Source: Trematomus loennbergii (taxonomy: Eukaryota > Chordata > Actinopteri > Perciformes > Nototheniidae). Taken from it: a stretch of DNA of 64,000 nt. The notes beneath the pieces were generated by a model. It saw nothing but the letters and a program-made list of their open reading frames with translations. It searched no databases and was not told where the DNA came from. The position numbers were made by a program, and so were the translations under genes. The stretch is from positions 42,125,578 through 42,189,577 of the forward strand of contig JAAOOA010000002.1 of the NCBI GenBank assembly GCA_012861695.1, written 5' to 3'. Of the stretch, positions 30,246 to 41,700 are shown piece after piece (within the stretch, counting starts at the first letter, position 1; every line of letters begins with the position of its first letter).

Positions 30246-31039
30246 TGCTGCGTTCACAACGGACGCGATGCGATGTTTGGGGGCGGCGCGATTACATGTA
30301 AAGTGAATGCAGAGACGCGGACAGACGCGAATTGCTCCGACGGCGTGCATGAAGCGGTGGACGCGGCGCGAATCACACGATTGAGGCGATTGAACGGTTA
30401 AACGCGAGAGTTCAATTTTTTCAACTCAAGCGTCAAATTCACGTGACGCATTCTCGCGGAAGCCAATCAGCGGTGAGGATCTCAGCCTGCCGTCACTGAC
30501 GTTCAACCACACAACATCAGCCGTTAGCTGTTAGCAGTTAGCACACAGAGCTCACAGCTCCTCATATCTGTTCAGAAACTAGACAAAAGTTAAACAAGTA
30601 CAAACCACAGACTGTGTGTCATGGCGAATACAGTCGCTGGTTTATTTATGTCTGTAGGCCGTTGTTATGAGTGTGGAATGAGCATATGCAACGTTAGCTT
30701 AGCCTGTTCGACCCGATCTTCATTCAGAAAACAAGCATTTTAAAAGGTGTTTTGCCTGCCGTCTTGTCTGCAGACTTGTCAAAGCATTAATTCATGGTTG
30801 TTACTAACCGGTATCAGTATGTTGTTACTTCGGCATAATTTAGAAACGTGTATTACAATTTAATCACGGTAAAATATGTTCATTTGTTGTAGTTGTAGCT
30901 CCCGAGCCAGCGCGTCTTGTTTGAATGATTCGAGTAAACACAGTTGGCAGCCGCGGTGAAACTCCAGCGTTTAGAGCGATGCGATAGGAGCGATTAGAGC
31001 GAAGCGAATATTCGCATCGCGTCCGGTGTGAACGCAGCA
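30246..31039. mobile_element. PIF/Harbinger-like MITE, 794 bp
   Basis: The terminal inverted repeats of about 28 bp begin TGCTGCGTTCACA, differ at one position, and continue into GGACGCGATGCGA. They are flanked by the direct repeat TTA (30243-30245 and 31040-31042), the 3-bp target typical of PIF/Harbinger. Subterminal GCGATGCGA/GCGATTAGAGCGA repeats are present. No transposase or Myb-like gene is seen. Confidence 0.82.
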
Positions 31040-31178
31040 TTAGGTATTAACCTTTGTGGTCCCAAACTGTGGCATTACACCTACAGACAACTACAGTACA
31101 CTTCCAATGACCACAAACTGCTCTACTAGGAAGCACAGAATGAAGGGCAGTGGTGAGTACCATGAATTATGGGCGCTA

Positions 31179-32520
31179 ATTGAAATACACAATGATCAAA
31201 CACACGCTAGCAGAACAGACTGTCTTTCAATCAAATATAATCCCTGCTAAAGAAAGGGCATTTGCATAACCTAGTTGGAGTAAATTGGTGACTCCATATG
31301 CCTCATCTATACTTGTGGAGTATTGACTTGGCTGGGTCCAGATTTATGGAGAAAAGAAGATATAAGCCGTGTCTCCCCCTTCTCAGAATGGGTAATGTAA
31401 GCTCACTAGCTAATGGAATGGACATAAGTCAAACGAGATATCGGTAGAGTAGTTTATTGTGCTTCAAAGAAACATGGCAGCACCAGGATATATCTGACAA
31501 ACAACGTTTACATTGACGGCTTCCGGACTGTTTGAGAAATGTTTCTATTCACAACGTTTCCTGGACAGTTTTTGTCATCCGGACAAGGAACAACAAGGAT
31601 TGCACCTAGAGCTTCACCATGTCTTCACCCAACACAGTCTCACTCCCTGATAGTCCAATAGCGACGCTTGGTCAGGGTCCTTTGGCGTGCAGTTGTGATG
31701 CACTGAGTCTCCTTCAGCTTCATAAACGGACGCAAAGAGCTTTCAACTGATTGCAATGTATTCCCATCGGCGGCGGTATTATGACGCTCAGGGAAGCAGC
31801 GCACTGGTCCATGTCGGCGGCAGTTAAAGGCAATGTGAGCGTCCATTCCCATTGAAATACACAATGATCAAACACACGCTAGCAGAACAGACTGTCTTTC
31901 AATCAAATATAATCCCTGCTAAAGAAAGGGCATTTGCGTAACCTAGTTGGAGTAAATTGGTGACTCCATATGCCTCATCTATACTTGTGGAGTATTGACT
32001 TGGCTGGGTCCAGATTTATGGAGAAAAGAAGATATAAGCCGTGTTCCCCCTTCTCAGAATGGGTAATGTAAGCTCACTAGCTAATGGAATGGACATAAGT
32101 CAAACGAGATATCGGTAGTGTAGTTTATTGTGCTTCAAAGAAACATGGCAGCACCAGGATATATCTGACAAACAACGTTTACATTGACGGCTTCCGGACT
32201 GTTTGAGAAATGTTTCTATTCACAACGTTTCCTGGACAGTTTTTGTCATCCGGACAAGGAACAACAAGGATTGCACCTAGAGCTTCACCATGTCTTCACC
32301 CAACACAGTCTCACTCCCTGATAGTCCAATAACGACGCTTGGTCAGGGTCCTTTGGCGTGCAGTTGTGATGCACTGAGTCTCCTTCAGCTTCATAAACGG
32401 ACGCAAAGAGCTTTCAACTGATTGCAATGTATTCCATCGGCGGCGGTATTATGACGCTCAGGGAAGCAGCGCATCGGTCCATGTCGGCGGCAGTTAAAGG
32501 CAATGTGAGCGTCCATTCCC
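31179..32520 (+). repeat. Recent tandem duplication, units of 672 and 670 bp
   Basis: 31179-31850 and 31851-32520 are nearly identical. They differ by two 1-base deletions and a few substitutions (for example GCATAACC/GCGTAACC and GCGACGC/ACGACGC). The junction and both outer edges share ATTG (31179-31182, 31851-31854, 32521-32524), consistent with microhomology-mediated duplication. The 3' third of each unit is part of the arm of the large inverted repeat. Confidence 0.92.
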
Positions 32521-32822
32521 ATTGGATAACGGAGAATTTTACACCCGGGAGTAAGTATTCTCCTTACTGTCGATTGATTTGACAGTGATATCTACTCATC
32601 AACTCAAGAACAGCAGATTATCCTTGTTAATTACACAACATTGATTGGTTTAAATTGTGTACAATTGGTTTTTCCCCTTTGATTCGGAGAAACAAATATT
32701 TTTTTCTGAGTTTAGGATGGCCGAAGACACTACACTACCCATAATCCTCAGCTATCGTTTGAGACTACACAATGCGCTTTGCTCGACAAACCCCGTGATT
32801 AGTCCTCAAGCTCTGTGATTGG
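32301..32822 (+). repeat. Left arm of a large inverted repeat
   Basis: This arm starts CAACACAGTCTCACTCCC and ends CTCTGTGATTGG. It is the imperfect reverse complement of 34644-35174. Part of it (from about 31632) is also present in the first tandem unit. The CAGTCTCAC terminus is shared with the foldback element at 2585-3183, suggesting the same transposon group. No open coding frame lies between the arms. Confidence 0.85.
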
Positions 32823-34643
32823 TTGACCTCGGACTGCATTCCATATAAAAAAAACGTTTCGTAAAAGATAAAATCATACTTTATTCAGCTAGTGCTTGCT
32901 TTACTCTTTGAAAGTCATCACATAAATGCATTGTAATAAATGGTTCAGCTGCATTAAATATTACACATCTGTCGTAGTTCTTTATTTATCTACAGAGATC
33001 GGGCCTCAGAATAGACCGGAAACTATTCTTTTACCGTTCTGTTTTAATTTCACAATAAAGTTAATAGTAATATTTTGTTTAATATTATAATTTTTATTAA
33101 AATAACTATAAATAACTATAATGATAATAACTTATTGTGTTAACACTGTAAACGTGACAGTTTTTAACCCGCACCATTTAGTGGTTAAAGCACGTTATTA
33201 CACGTTTAGAGTAATTGCAATGCAGGTTGATTGTGTTGCTTTTTAATGACTGTTTTTAAATGCCTTTTTCTTAATGTCTTTCATTTTGTAAAGCACTTTG
33301 AATTGCCATGTGTTGAAAGGTGCTGTATGAATAAACTTGCCTTGCCTAAGGTCTGCTGCATGTTTTGTTGAATGTGTTATATTTGATGAAAACATTTAAA
33401 TATTAAGAGTATATACAAAAAGGAGGAAAGTAGAAGGTCAATGATAGAAATATAGAATAAAAAATGTCAAGAAGATACTGTAAATGATATCTAGAATAAA
33501 ACAGTTTAGTGCCGGATGTACAAAGATATTAAGAGGAGGATGTGCAAAACAGACAAACTAATTAGGCTTTATTTAAACATTAAAGAATACTTTAGGTTAA
33601 GGTCTTCTTTTAAATAAGCAAAAAGCTTTGGGGGTATCTACAGATAAATATTAAGCCTGACAAAGTACTTAACGTTTAATATATTGCATGGTTTGTTTTG
33701 GGACTTGACAATCAACTTTCCTGCAATGTTAACTATGTTGAAGCACTTATTTTAACTGACATTTTACATATTTATTATACTCTTATAAGATATATGTAGT
33801 ATATAAGAAATGTGCAGAATATGTTTAATGGTGGAGGTACACAGATATCGATAGATGTCTTGTAATGCACTGTTGAGGAACCTGTGACCCAAGTTTTTCA
33901 TTCATTGCATAACTACACCGTAGTTGTGTATAATATGATATGTCAATAAACCTTAGAAAATCTTGAAATCTTGAAAGGGATGTGCAAAATAGCCATTATA
34001 TACAGTCTTTAATGAACGATTAGAGAATAACGAGTAATGAATATGCTTTATAGGGATCTGCAGATACATGTTTTGTCTTCTCAAGCACCCACTATCAAAT
34101 ATCTCGCCTGATTGTTGGCACTTGACAATCACCTTTAAGATTTACATTGTCATAACTACACTGTAGCTATGTACGCATGACCAATAAAAGCCTTGAACCT
34201 TGAACCTTGAGTAGAATTACAAAGTAACAATAAATTGCATGTTTTACATGCTGCTGTAACAAAAGCATATCCCAACTTGGGATCAATAAAGTATATCTTA
34301 TCTTATCTTATCTTAAGATGATCGATGGCTACTGCCATATTTGCAAAATGTACCAATGTGTTTCCCATCCTCTAAACCTCCAGGGGTGTACACAGTTTAA
34401 TACTGGCAACTTCTAATTATGGGAAATACGAAAACGTCTTTTAAAACTACAATTCCAAGTAGAGCCGCGCCATAGAACATGTTGCGAAACACACATAAAG
34501 CCAGCATGTGTAGTTCTGGGGGTGGTGGGGGGGGTGGACACGTTCGAGTCCTGTTTTGGATAGTGTGCCGTCGATGGGCTTCATTCCGTTTCAAAGTGCT
34601 GTTTGACGCTCGGCGTAACCTTGGCGCACTGCCACTCCAACAT
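32823..34643 (+). other. Loop between inverted arms, filled with LINE 3' tails
   Basis: No gene is seen. Several 3' tails typical of fish LINEs lie in the same orientation: 33200-33353 (AAAGCACTTTGAATTGCC block, ending in TTGCC repeats), about 33850-33975 (CAATAAACCTTAGAAAATC), about 34090-34212 (CAATAAAAGCCTTGAACC with CTTGAAC repeats), and 34262-34318 (GGGATCAATAAAGTATATC with TCTTA repeats). Only the ends are present, as expected of 5'-truncated insertions. Family names would need a repeat search. Confidence 0.55.
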
Positions 34644-35174
34644 CCAATCACAGAGCTTGAGGACTAATCACGGGGTTTGTCAAGCAAAGCGGCTGGTGTA
34701 GTGCCAAATGATAGCTGAGGATTCTGGGTAGTGTAGTGTCTTCTGCCATCCTAAACTCCGAAAAAAATTTGTTTCTCCGAATCGAAGGGGAAAAACACAA
34801 AAGCATTGTACACAATTTAAACCAATCAATGTTGTGTAATTAACAAGGATAATCTGGTGTTTTTGAGTTGATGAGTAGTGCAGATATCACTGTAAAATCA
34901 ATCGACAGTAAGGAGAATACTTACTTCCGGGTGTAAAATTCTCCGTTATCCAATGGTAATGGACGCTCACATTGCCTTTAACTGCCGCGGACATAGACGG
35001 ATGCGGTGCTTCCCTGAGCGTCCAATACCGCTGCCGATGGGAATACATTGCAATCAGTTGAAAGCTCTTTGCGTCCGTTTATGAAGCTGAAAGAGACTCG
35101 GCGCGTCACAACTGCACGCCAAAGAACCCTGACCAAGCGTCGCTATTAGACTATCAGGGAGTGAGACTGTGTTG
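34644..35174 (-). repeat. Right arm of the large inverted repeat
   Basis: Imperfect reverse complement of 32301-32822 over about 530 bp, with scattered substitutions and short indels. It starts CCAATCACAGAGCTTG and ends GAGTGAGACTGTGTTG. The two arms could be the long terminal inverted repeats of one foldback-type element of about 2.9 kb, or two opposed copies of a smaller repeat. Confidence 0.85.
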
Positions 35175-35189
35175 CTTCACCATGAGCCT

Positions 35190-35520
35190 TACGGCCCGTC
35201 CACACAGCGGCGTGCGTTGAAGCTTGCTCCATTTTTTGGAATATGAGGAAATGACCTGCGGTGTGTCTCTCCCAGCATACACGGGGTTTGATTGGCTGCA
35301 TAAACGGGATTTGATTGGCTGACGCTTCCACCGAAGCTTCAGAAGCTTCAAAAGTTGAACATTGCTCAACTTTTGCAGCCTGAAACGCCAGCAAAGCTCC
35401 GCTCTGCTTCCCACAATGCAGTTCGGCGAAAAGTGAGGCAAAGTGACGTCACCCCATTCAAAGTGAATGGGCAGAAGCGTTGGAAGATTTTTTTAACGCT
35501 GCTGTGTGGACGTACTGTTA
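35190..35520. mobile_element. Small TIR element (about 330 bp)
   Basis: CGTCCACACAGC near the left edge (35198-35209) pairs with GCTGTGTGGACG near the right edge. Subterminal GAAGCTT repeats are present (35220-35350). It sits next to the right arm of the inverted repeat. TTA-like flanks are possible but the exact ends are unclear. It is non-coding; overlapping frames are spurious. Confidence 0.65.
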
Positions 35521-37608
35521 GTCTTCATCATGTCTTCACCGTGAGCCTGAGTCTTCACCATGAGCCTGAATCTTCAGAGGTTCCCTGTGCTGTAGAGGAG
35601 GTTTCTTCCTTGTGTCCCTGTTGCTCGAAGGACTTTTATTGCACCTTTTTTATTCAACGTGCAACGAAACCTACCCCCCTGGGATTAGTAAAGTATTTTT
35701 GATTGATCGACTTCAATTGGTTACATAAGGTGAATTAGTTGTAGAAGTGGGCCTTAAAATGGAAGCATTCCCATTTCTTGCTGTACATTTCAAATCCATT
35801 GGATTGTGGTATTTATAATGTCAAAGAAAATATAACCTTCAATCATTTCAATACATGCACCATAAGAACACCAACAGATATCCTAGCAACAAACCAGGAC
35901 ACTGAGGTGGAACACTGACCATTTGTCTTTGGCCTCCCCTCGCTTTTATTTACAATAAATTACTTTCTGGGGAAATCTAACCGCCTATCTACTCCATTAT
36001 AAACTTTGGCAAGGGTAAAAAAGGGAATTACTGTCTAATTAATTATTTCCAGCTTTTGTTTCTAATTAAATGCATGGTTAGTCTACTCTGTTAAGGTGGG
36101 TGTGTCGCAACAATGCTGTTTTACTAGTGCAGACACACTCGGTGAGCCGGGCTATGACTGTCACACCCACGCATCTATAACAAACATGATTCAGAGTTGC
36201 AGAACAAAGGGAACTTTAGAAAAGGAAAAGTAAAGGGAAGTTCTTGAAGTGAAATCTGCACACATTGTGGTTGTTTGATAAAGTGAACAGTGGAGTGATG
36301 GAGCCCCATTGCTTGCCAGATTGTGTGTGTTTACTAGACATGTTTTTGCAAAGCAGCATTGAATGATATGAAATGTGTTTGCGCATGTCTCCACCCCTGC
36401 AGCTGCGCGTGCCTCCAGAACGCCAAGCTATACTTATTAGACTTACCAGGAGCCAGAAAAGGGACCCCGAACCATGTGCTATCTTCTAACTATGATTAAT
36501 GACTGCAAACTGTCATGCATGCATCAAGAACAGAGCCATACATCATGTAATAACTACAGCTGGCAAACACTGACAAGTACACTGAAGCCATGTAGCAGCA
36601 TAGACCTAATAGTACGTTTCAATGTTCAAGCTATTTTGATTTAATATTCAAATATGTGTGTTGGAAAAATATTCAATATGTACTATTTTGGCAAAATAAA
36701 AAGCAAGAACAGAAAGCGTGCATGGATGCATGCACACAGACACTCAGACACACATACCTATTGTGGTGTAATCCGTCATCTTGCCTATGGTCTTAATTCC
36801 TGTTAACTGCATGGTTGCATGCCGCTGCATCGTTCATTCTAATGGAATTGAATAACAGAGCTGCTTGGCTGCACCTGCTTTAATTGGAATGATTTTTTAA
36901 TTTTAAACAGAATTATTCAGGCCAATTTTTCTCAGCTTTAAGACAACGTGTGGCTCAAGTGTAAGTCAGTTTCCCCCTTTGTAGCTATGCAAAACATATA
37001 AATACGTACAGACAAATGTCCCCCAACTGAGTTTAATGTACCAAATAAAAGTTATATATTCAGTTTAAAATATTACATGTGTATTTATGGTTCAATGCGT
37101 TCGGGATTAAATGGGATGTTATATCTTGATTTCCAACGCCTTTACTTGGAGTTACTTCATGTCGGCATACTGTATGTCTTTATGGGTTAGCAAACTTTCA
37201 CATAGAGGTTTAATTATTTGTTCGAGGATTACATGACATCTCTGGGAAGAATCAAATGGATAATCAATTAATAATGTAATAATAAGACAGCATATCATCT
37301 ACTCACAAGTCCAACCCTTTTAAACATCATCCGGGTCGTGCCCCATGTCTCACCTGCACCACCTCTCTAGACCTCGGCCTGGGTTTTAAACACTTTTAGG
37401 GACACTTGGTTGACTTTACTTTAAAATATTTTCCATCCCTGTTTGCCTACTAACCCGTGTGTATTTTATATTTAACATTTTACATATTTTGTCATTTATA
37501 TATTTTATACTTTATATATTATATTTTATAGTTCTATATATTATATTTTATGTTATCTTGTATCATTTGGGTTGATGTGATTTGTTTACCAGCACTTATT
37601 TTGGTACC
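35521..37608. other. Non-coding interval starting with a LINE tail
   Basis: 35523-35580 has repeated GTCTTCACCATGAG-like units. 35590-35708 ends with CTGGGATTAGTAAAGTATTT, a typical LINE 3' terminus. The rest (35710-37608) has no visible gene; it is AT-rich and appears single-copy. Confidence 0.45.
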
Positions 37609-37968
37609 ACTTTACAATAAGACTATCCTTATAAAGGGTTTACGAATAGTTTGTAATTCATTTATTAATTAGGTTGTGAACACTTTATAAATCATTAATA
37701 AGCTTTTATAAGACATGAGATAAACAGGGCAACTGTGACCGGTGGCTTGCCAAATAGTGAGCCCACATTTATCTGTACTGCTAAGTCTTATATTGGCTAC
37801 TTAGCTTACTTCATCTTCTTCATCAGCCAGCATCCTTGGTATCTGTTGTTCACTGAGTTGATTCCCCCCTTCCATCTTGATGTTTCTTGGCATCTCTTAT
37901 GACCATTTATGAATGAGTTACTACCATTTATAATTGGTAAAAGGGAGCCTTATTGTAAAGTGTGAAAC
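37609..37968. mobile_element. MITE with CACTTTACAATAAG termini
   Basis: GGTACCACTTTACAATAAGA at the left pairs with CTTATTGTAAAGTG near 37950-37963. The interior has TTTATAAATCATTAATAAG-type subterminal repeats. This end sequence is widespread in fish repeats. The target duplication was not resolved. It could belong to the same Merlin element as the transposase remnant just downstream, but that link is inference. Confidence 0.55.
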
Positions 37969-38260
37969 ACATCACCATCTATTGATGAGTCACTAACATT
38001 TATAACTACTGAAAGGGTGCGTTGTTTTTAAGTTTAATACACATGTCCATTTATGAATGAGTTATATCATTCACGCTGACCTCATACACATTTTTCACAT
38101 GAAATGCAAAGTAAGATGCAAAAGAGCCAAGCAAAACATTTTATTCACACATGAAGAAAATCAGGACTCAAAGTAATGACTGTTCATGACTGATACACAT
38201 ATTTAAACATAGAAGCTTTTCTCAGACATAAATGAAAGACTTGGTAAGACATACTGGTAC

Positions 38261-38740
38261 TCAGACTGGAAAGGCTTTGTGTATATTCTTGAACAAGCAT
38301 CCAAGCAGTCCATCAGGGTGAGCAGAGCCAAGCCAAGATGACCATTCAAGAACCTTGAGGTGTTCCTCCAACAAACTCTCTGTAGGGTTTCCTCTCAGTC
38401 TGCGGACATGTCCTTTGACGGTCGACCAAGCTCTTTCTATATGTTGGGTATGACTGCCGTCTGGGGGTTCACAAACCACCTGCTGTGGTTTATGGTGTAG
38501 TGGTTGTACCCCATGTTACTCAGCACTCTCCTGTATGCCCTCCACTCATCACTAATAATGCTACTTCCTGACTTAACATGCCGCCTAATCAGAGGGACAA
38601 GGTGGCATCTTGATCCTTTCTCCACTAGTTTCAACACTAGTCTCCGCCTTTTGTCTTTAACTCCCATCATTCCGAAGACCCATTTCTTCCTTCTCCAGGT
38701 GTGTCCAAAGCGTCCACGTGCATACTAACAAAAAATAAAT
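38261..38740 (-). pseudogene. Dead Merlin (IS1595/ISXO2-like) transposase fragment
   Basis: On the minus strand from about 38740, the frame reads a GRFGHTWRRKKWVFGMMGV segment, then SIISDEWRAYRRV (with an Asp typical of the DDE catalytic set), then NHYTINHSRWFVNPQT. A one-base frameshift near 38455-38465 moves to a second frame reading SHTQHIERAWSTVKGHV..., the conserved C-terminal part. This order matches the ISXO2-like transposase domain of eukaryotic Merlin elements. The N-terminal third is absent or unrecognisable, and the gene is frameshifted. No flanking terminal repeats were assigned with confidence. It is a relic, not a functional gene. Confidence 0.85.
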
Positions 38741-41700
38741 CATAACATCATCTTAGTTAACAACAAAATGCACACAAATTACAGTAAACATTGTTTATTA
38801 GGTGCATTGTATAACATAATGTAAGGATAATTATACAGTAATGGTCCACATTGATTTAAAAAAAGTATTCTCTTGTACAAGAAAGCCCAGTCTATAACTG
38901 CCGAACATAGGAACTGGGTACAGCACCTTCTCCCAGACACAAATACTCAAATAAAATAGTTTTCTTTATCAGCATTGGTGTTACCAATGCTTACTATTTA
39001 TTTGATACCAATTTGGTAATACAATTAATAAAAAGAACAAGGTTTGGGTTGGTTCTTCAGATATGACTGTGACGTTAACGTGTAAGCTCAATAATGAACT
39101 CCAGCTCAACCAACCATATTGTAATATCTAAGTAATCATCTTGAAATATGACATTATATTTGTAATATACACACATCTTATTGTGAGGTTGATTTCACAT
39201 ACACTACGCCGCTCTTCAACACTACTTTGACGTTAGCTTGTCTACATAATCGATCATAGCAATTTAAATGAACCTTATCATGCATAAAGTTACCTACCTA
39301 ATAAAATATCTCTCTAACTTACAAGGATGACCTTATTTTACCAACCTCAAACAGAAGCCGTTTGTTCTACAGTATTATCCCACTTAATGCTTAACACTTC
39401 TCTATTACGTTTTAACTTGGAGTCTACGATTAGCATCGTTAGCACAGATGTAGCTACCACTTGCTTACATGCTAACCCAAGCCTTAACATTCATTAACGT
39501 TAGCTGACTCAAAACATAAGCATGTTGACCTCAAACAGGAAACATAATTGTTTATTCCTTCCTCTGCGCGGGGTTGCTTGCACACTCTCAGAACTGTATA
39601 TGTACACAGAGCACTCAATACTCATCAGTACACACAGTGACAACTTAGAGGCCAGATTAGTGCATGTGCAATATCCACCCTCCACCAAAGTGAATTAATT
39701 GTCTAATGGATTTAAATTGATTAGGCATGTCTCAGGTTTGAGTTGCAAATCTCCCTCTAATCCAGGTATTTTCCTCTCAGGATAAGCATGGGATTGCTTT
39801 AATTAGCAACATGGCCATGTACGCTGGGTATAGCAACATGGCAGCGAACACCTGGAGCTGAAGTTACAAAGTGATAAGGGCTTTTTACAGTGGTGCATTT
39901 AGCCACTTGCTCAAACACACACAGATAATGCTACAGTAGAAAATGGTAAGCTGGCAGGAAATAACAGAAAAACATTTGCCCAGGAGGCGCTTTGAGCAGT
40001 GAACAGTTCTTAAAACGAGAGTGTAAGCGTTAACTGATATATATTTGTTGTGTCTAAAGTTAAGCATTGTAAAGTCCCAAACACAAAGCTTCTTAAAGTC
40101 ATGGATTCCTATTTTTACTTTAATGGTTTTTCGTCCACTTTTAAAATGAATTCCTGGATCTGCTCAGTAGGTGGTAGAAAAAGCCAATATTAATAGTAAT
40201 ATCGTATAACTATAATGAAGGATGTGTGTTCAAGAATCCAAGAAGACCAGGGTTAAGGTTAGTCAGGCTCTAATAAGTTAGGAGAGGCCATTTGGAAAAT
40301 CAGCTGAACCAAAGTCAACACAGCCCAACATTGCAGGAAACTAATTCAAAATTCAACAAGGTTATGAGTGAACAAAGGACCTCAAACAGGGGCAACTGAC
40401 AAATACCAAAATGGTCAAGCAACTTGTTCATAAACACACTGAAAAATAAGTAAATATGTAGTTCCCAAGACTCATACTGTACATTAAAAAAGTTCAGGTG
40501 ATGGGAACACCAGGTTACAGGTTGCAGTAGAAAAAGGACTTTAGGTGGCAAAACCATTGGAAAATCCATCCTCAAGTGGAGGTTCAATACACAAATAGGT
40601 GCATAGCAGCAACCTGCATGCATCTTCCATTGGTTGCAGAAAAAAAAAGATTATCCTTGCTAAAAAAGGAAGCTTCAGACAAGGGGGAGACAAGGAAATC
40701 CAAGGTAGAGGTTCAAACCGGCAGGTGACTGAATCCAGGTTTCAGGTTTCCGCAACCAGAGAACAAGTTGGAAAAGCTAGAAGGTAAGATGACCAATATG
40801 AGGAACTGGCAAGAAGCCTGTGGAAGTCAGGTGATGGGAAAAGGAGGGACAGTCGGGACGCTTCTTGTAGATGGATGGGATATGGCGAGAAGGTATGGGC
40901 ATAAGAAAGTGGTGATGAGATTGAGAGAGACTGAAGGAGCAACAACATATACAAGTGATGTGTGCATGTGTCTTAACACCTTGCTCATTGACAATTTGAC
41001 TTTTAACAAGCAACCATTGTATCTCTAAATGTTGCTGCATGTTGTTGTGATGCTCAGAACATTTATACCCTTTCCCTAAAGCTGCCATCAAATGACCAGC
41101 GATAAAACAGAAAGAGGCGCAGAGCTAGACGGCAACTGAAAATTGTTGCAGAGCGCTGTGGTCGAAGCTGAAATGATAACACATTTGTCCTTGATTGCCA
41201 CAAACCTTTACACATGCAACTGATGAGATTACAGCTATATGAAGACAAACACACAAGAATGGAAGGTGACCATTACCATACCAACCACCAAAACTAACTT
41301 GCTGTATTTACAAAAAAGGCCCTGCGCCTGATCTAGCGGTGAGCAAACAGCTCAAGAATCTGTCTCTCTCTGCTTTATTCAACAACAATATTTGTCATTA
41401 TGCATTGTTTATACTGAGAGTGTCTTATGTTCCCTGAGAAAGTAAGGGTCTCAGACTGGAGCGTTTGGTGTGTTAGGCAGATTGTAAAGCATCGAGAGGC
41501 AAACTTGTAATTTGCCTCATTTTTGGCTAAATAAAAAAAAACGTTTTCAACACAGATGGTGGGGTTGCAAGCAGCAACCTGACAATGCGCCACAGTTTGT
41601 CACAACATTCGTAGCATCATCAAATGAGGTTGTCTTCATGTGTCGAACCATAATGGTTTACAGTAACTTTCCATTTAAATTGCCTCTTTTTAAATCTAAC

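Noticed and set aside
31179..32520. CRISPR-like direct repeats
   Set aside because: Only two long units in a vertebrate genome; a tandem duplication, not an array.
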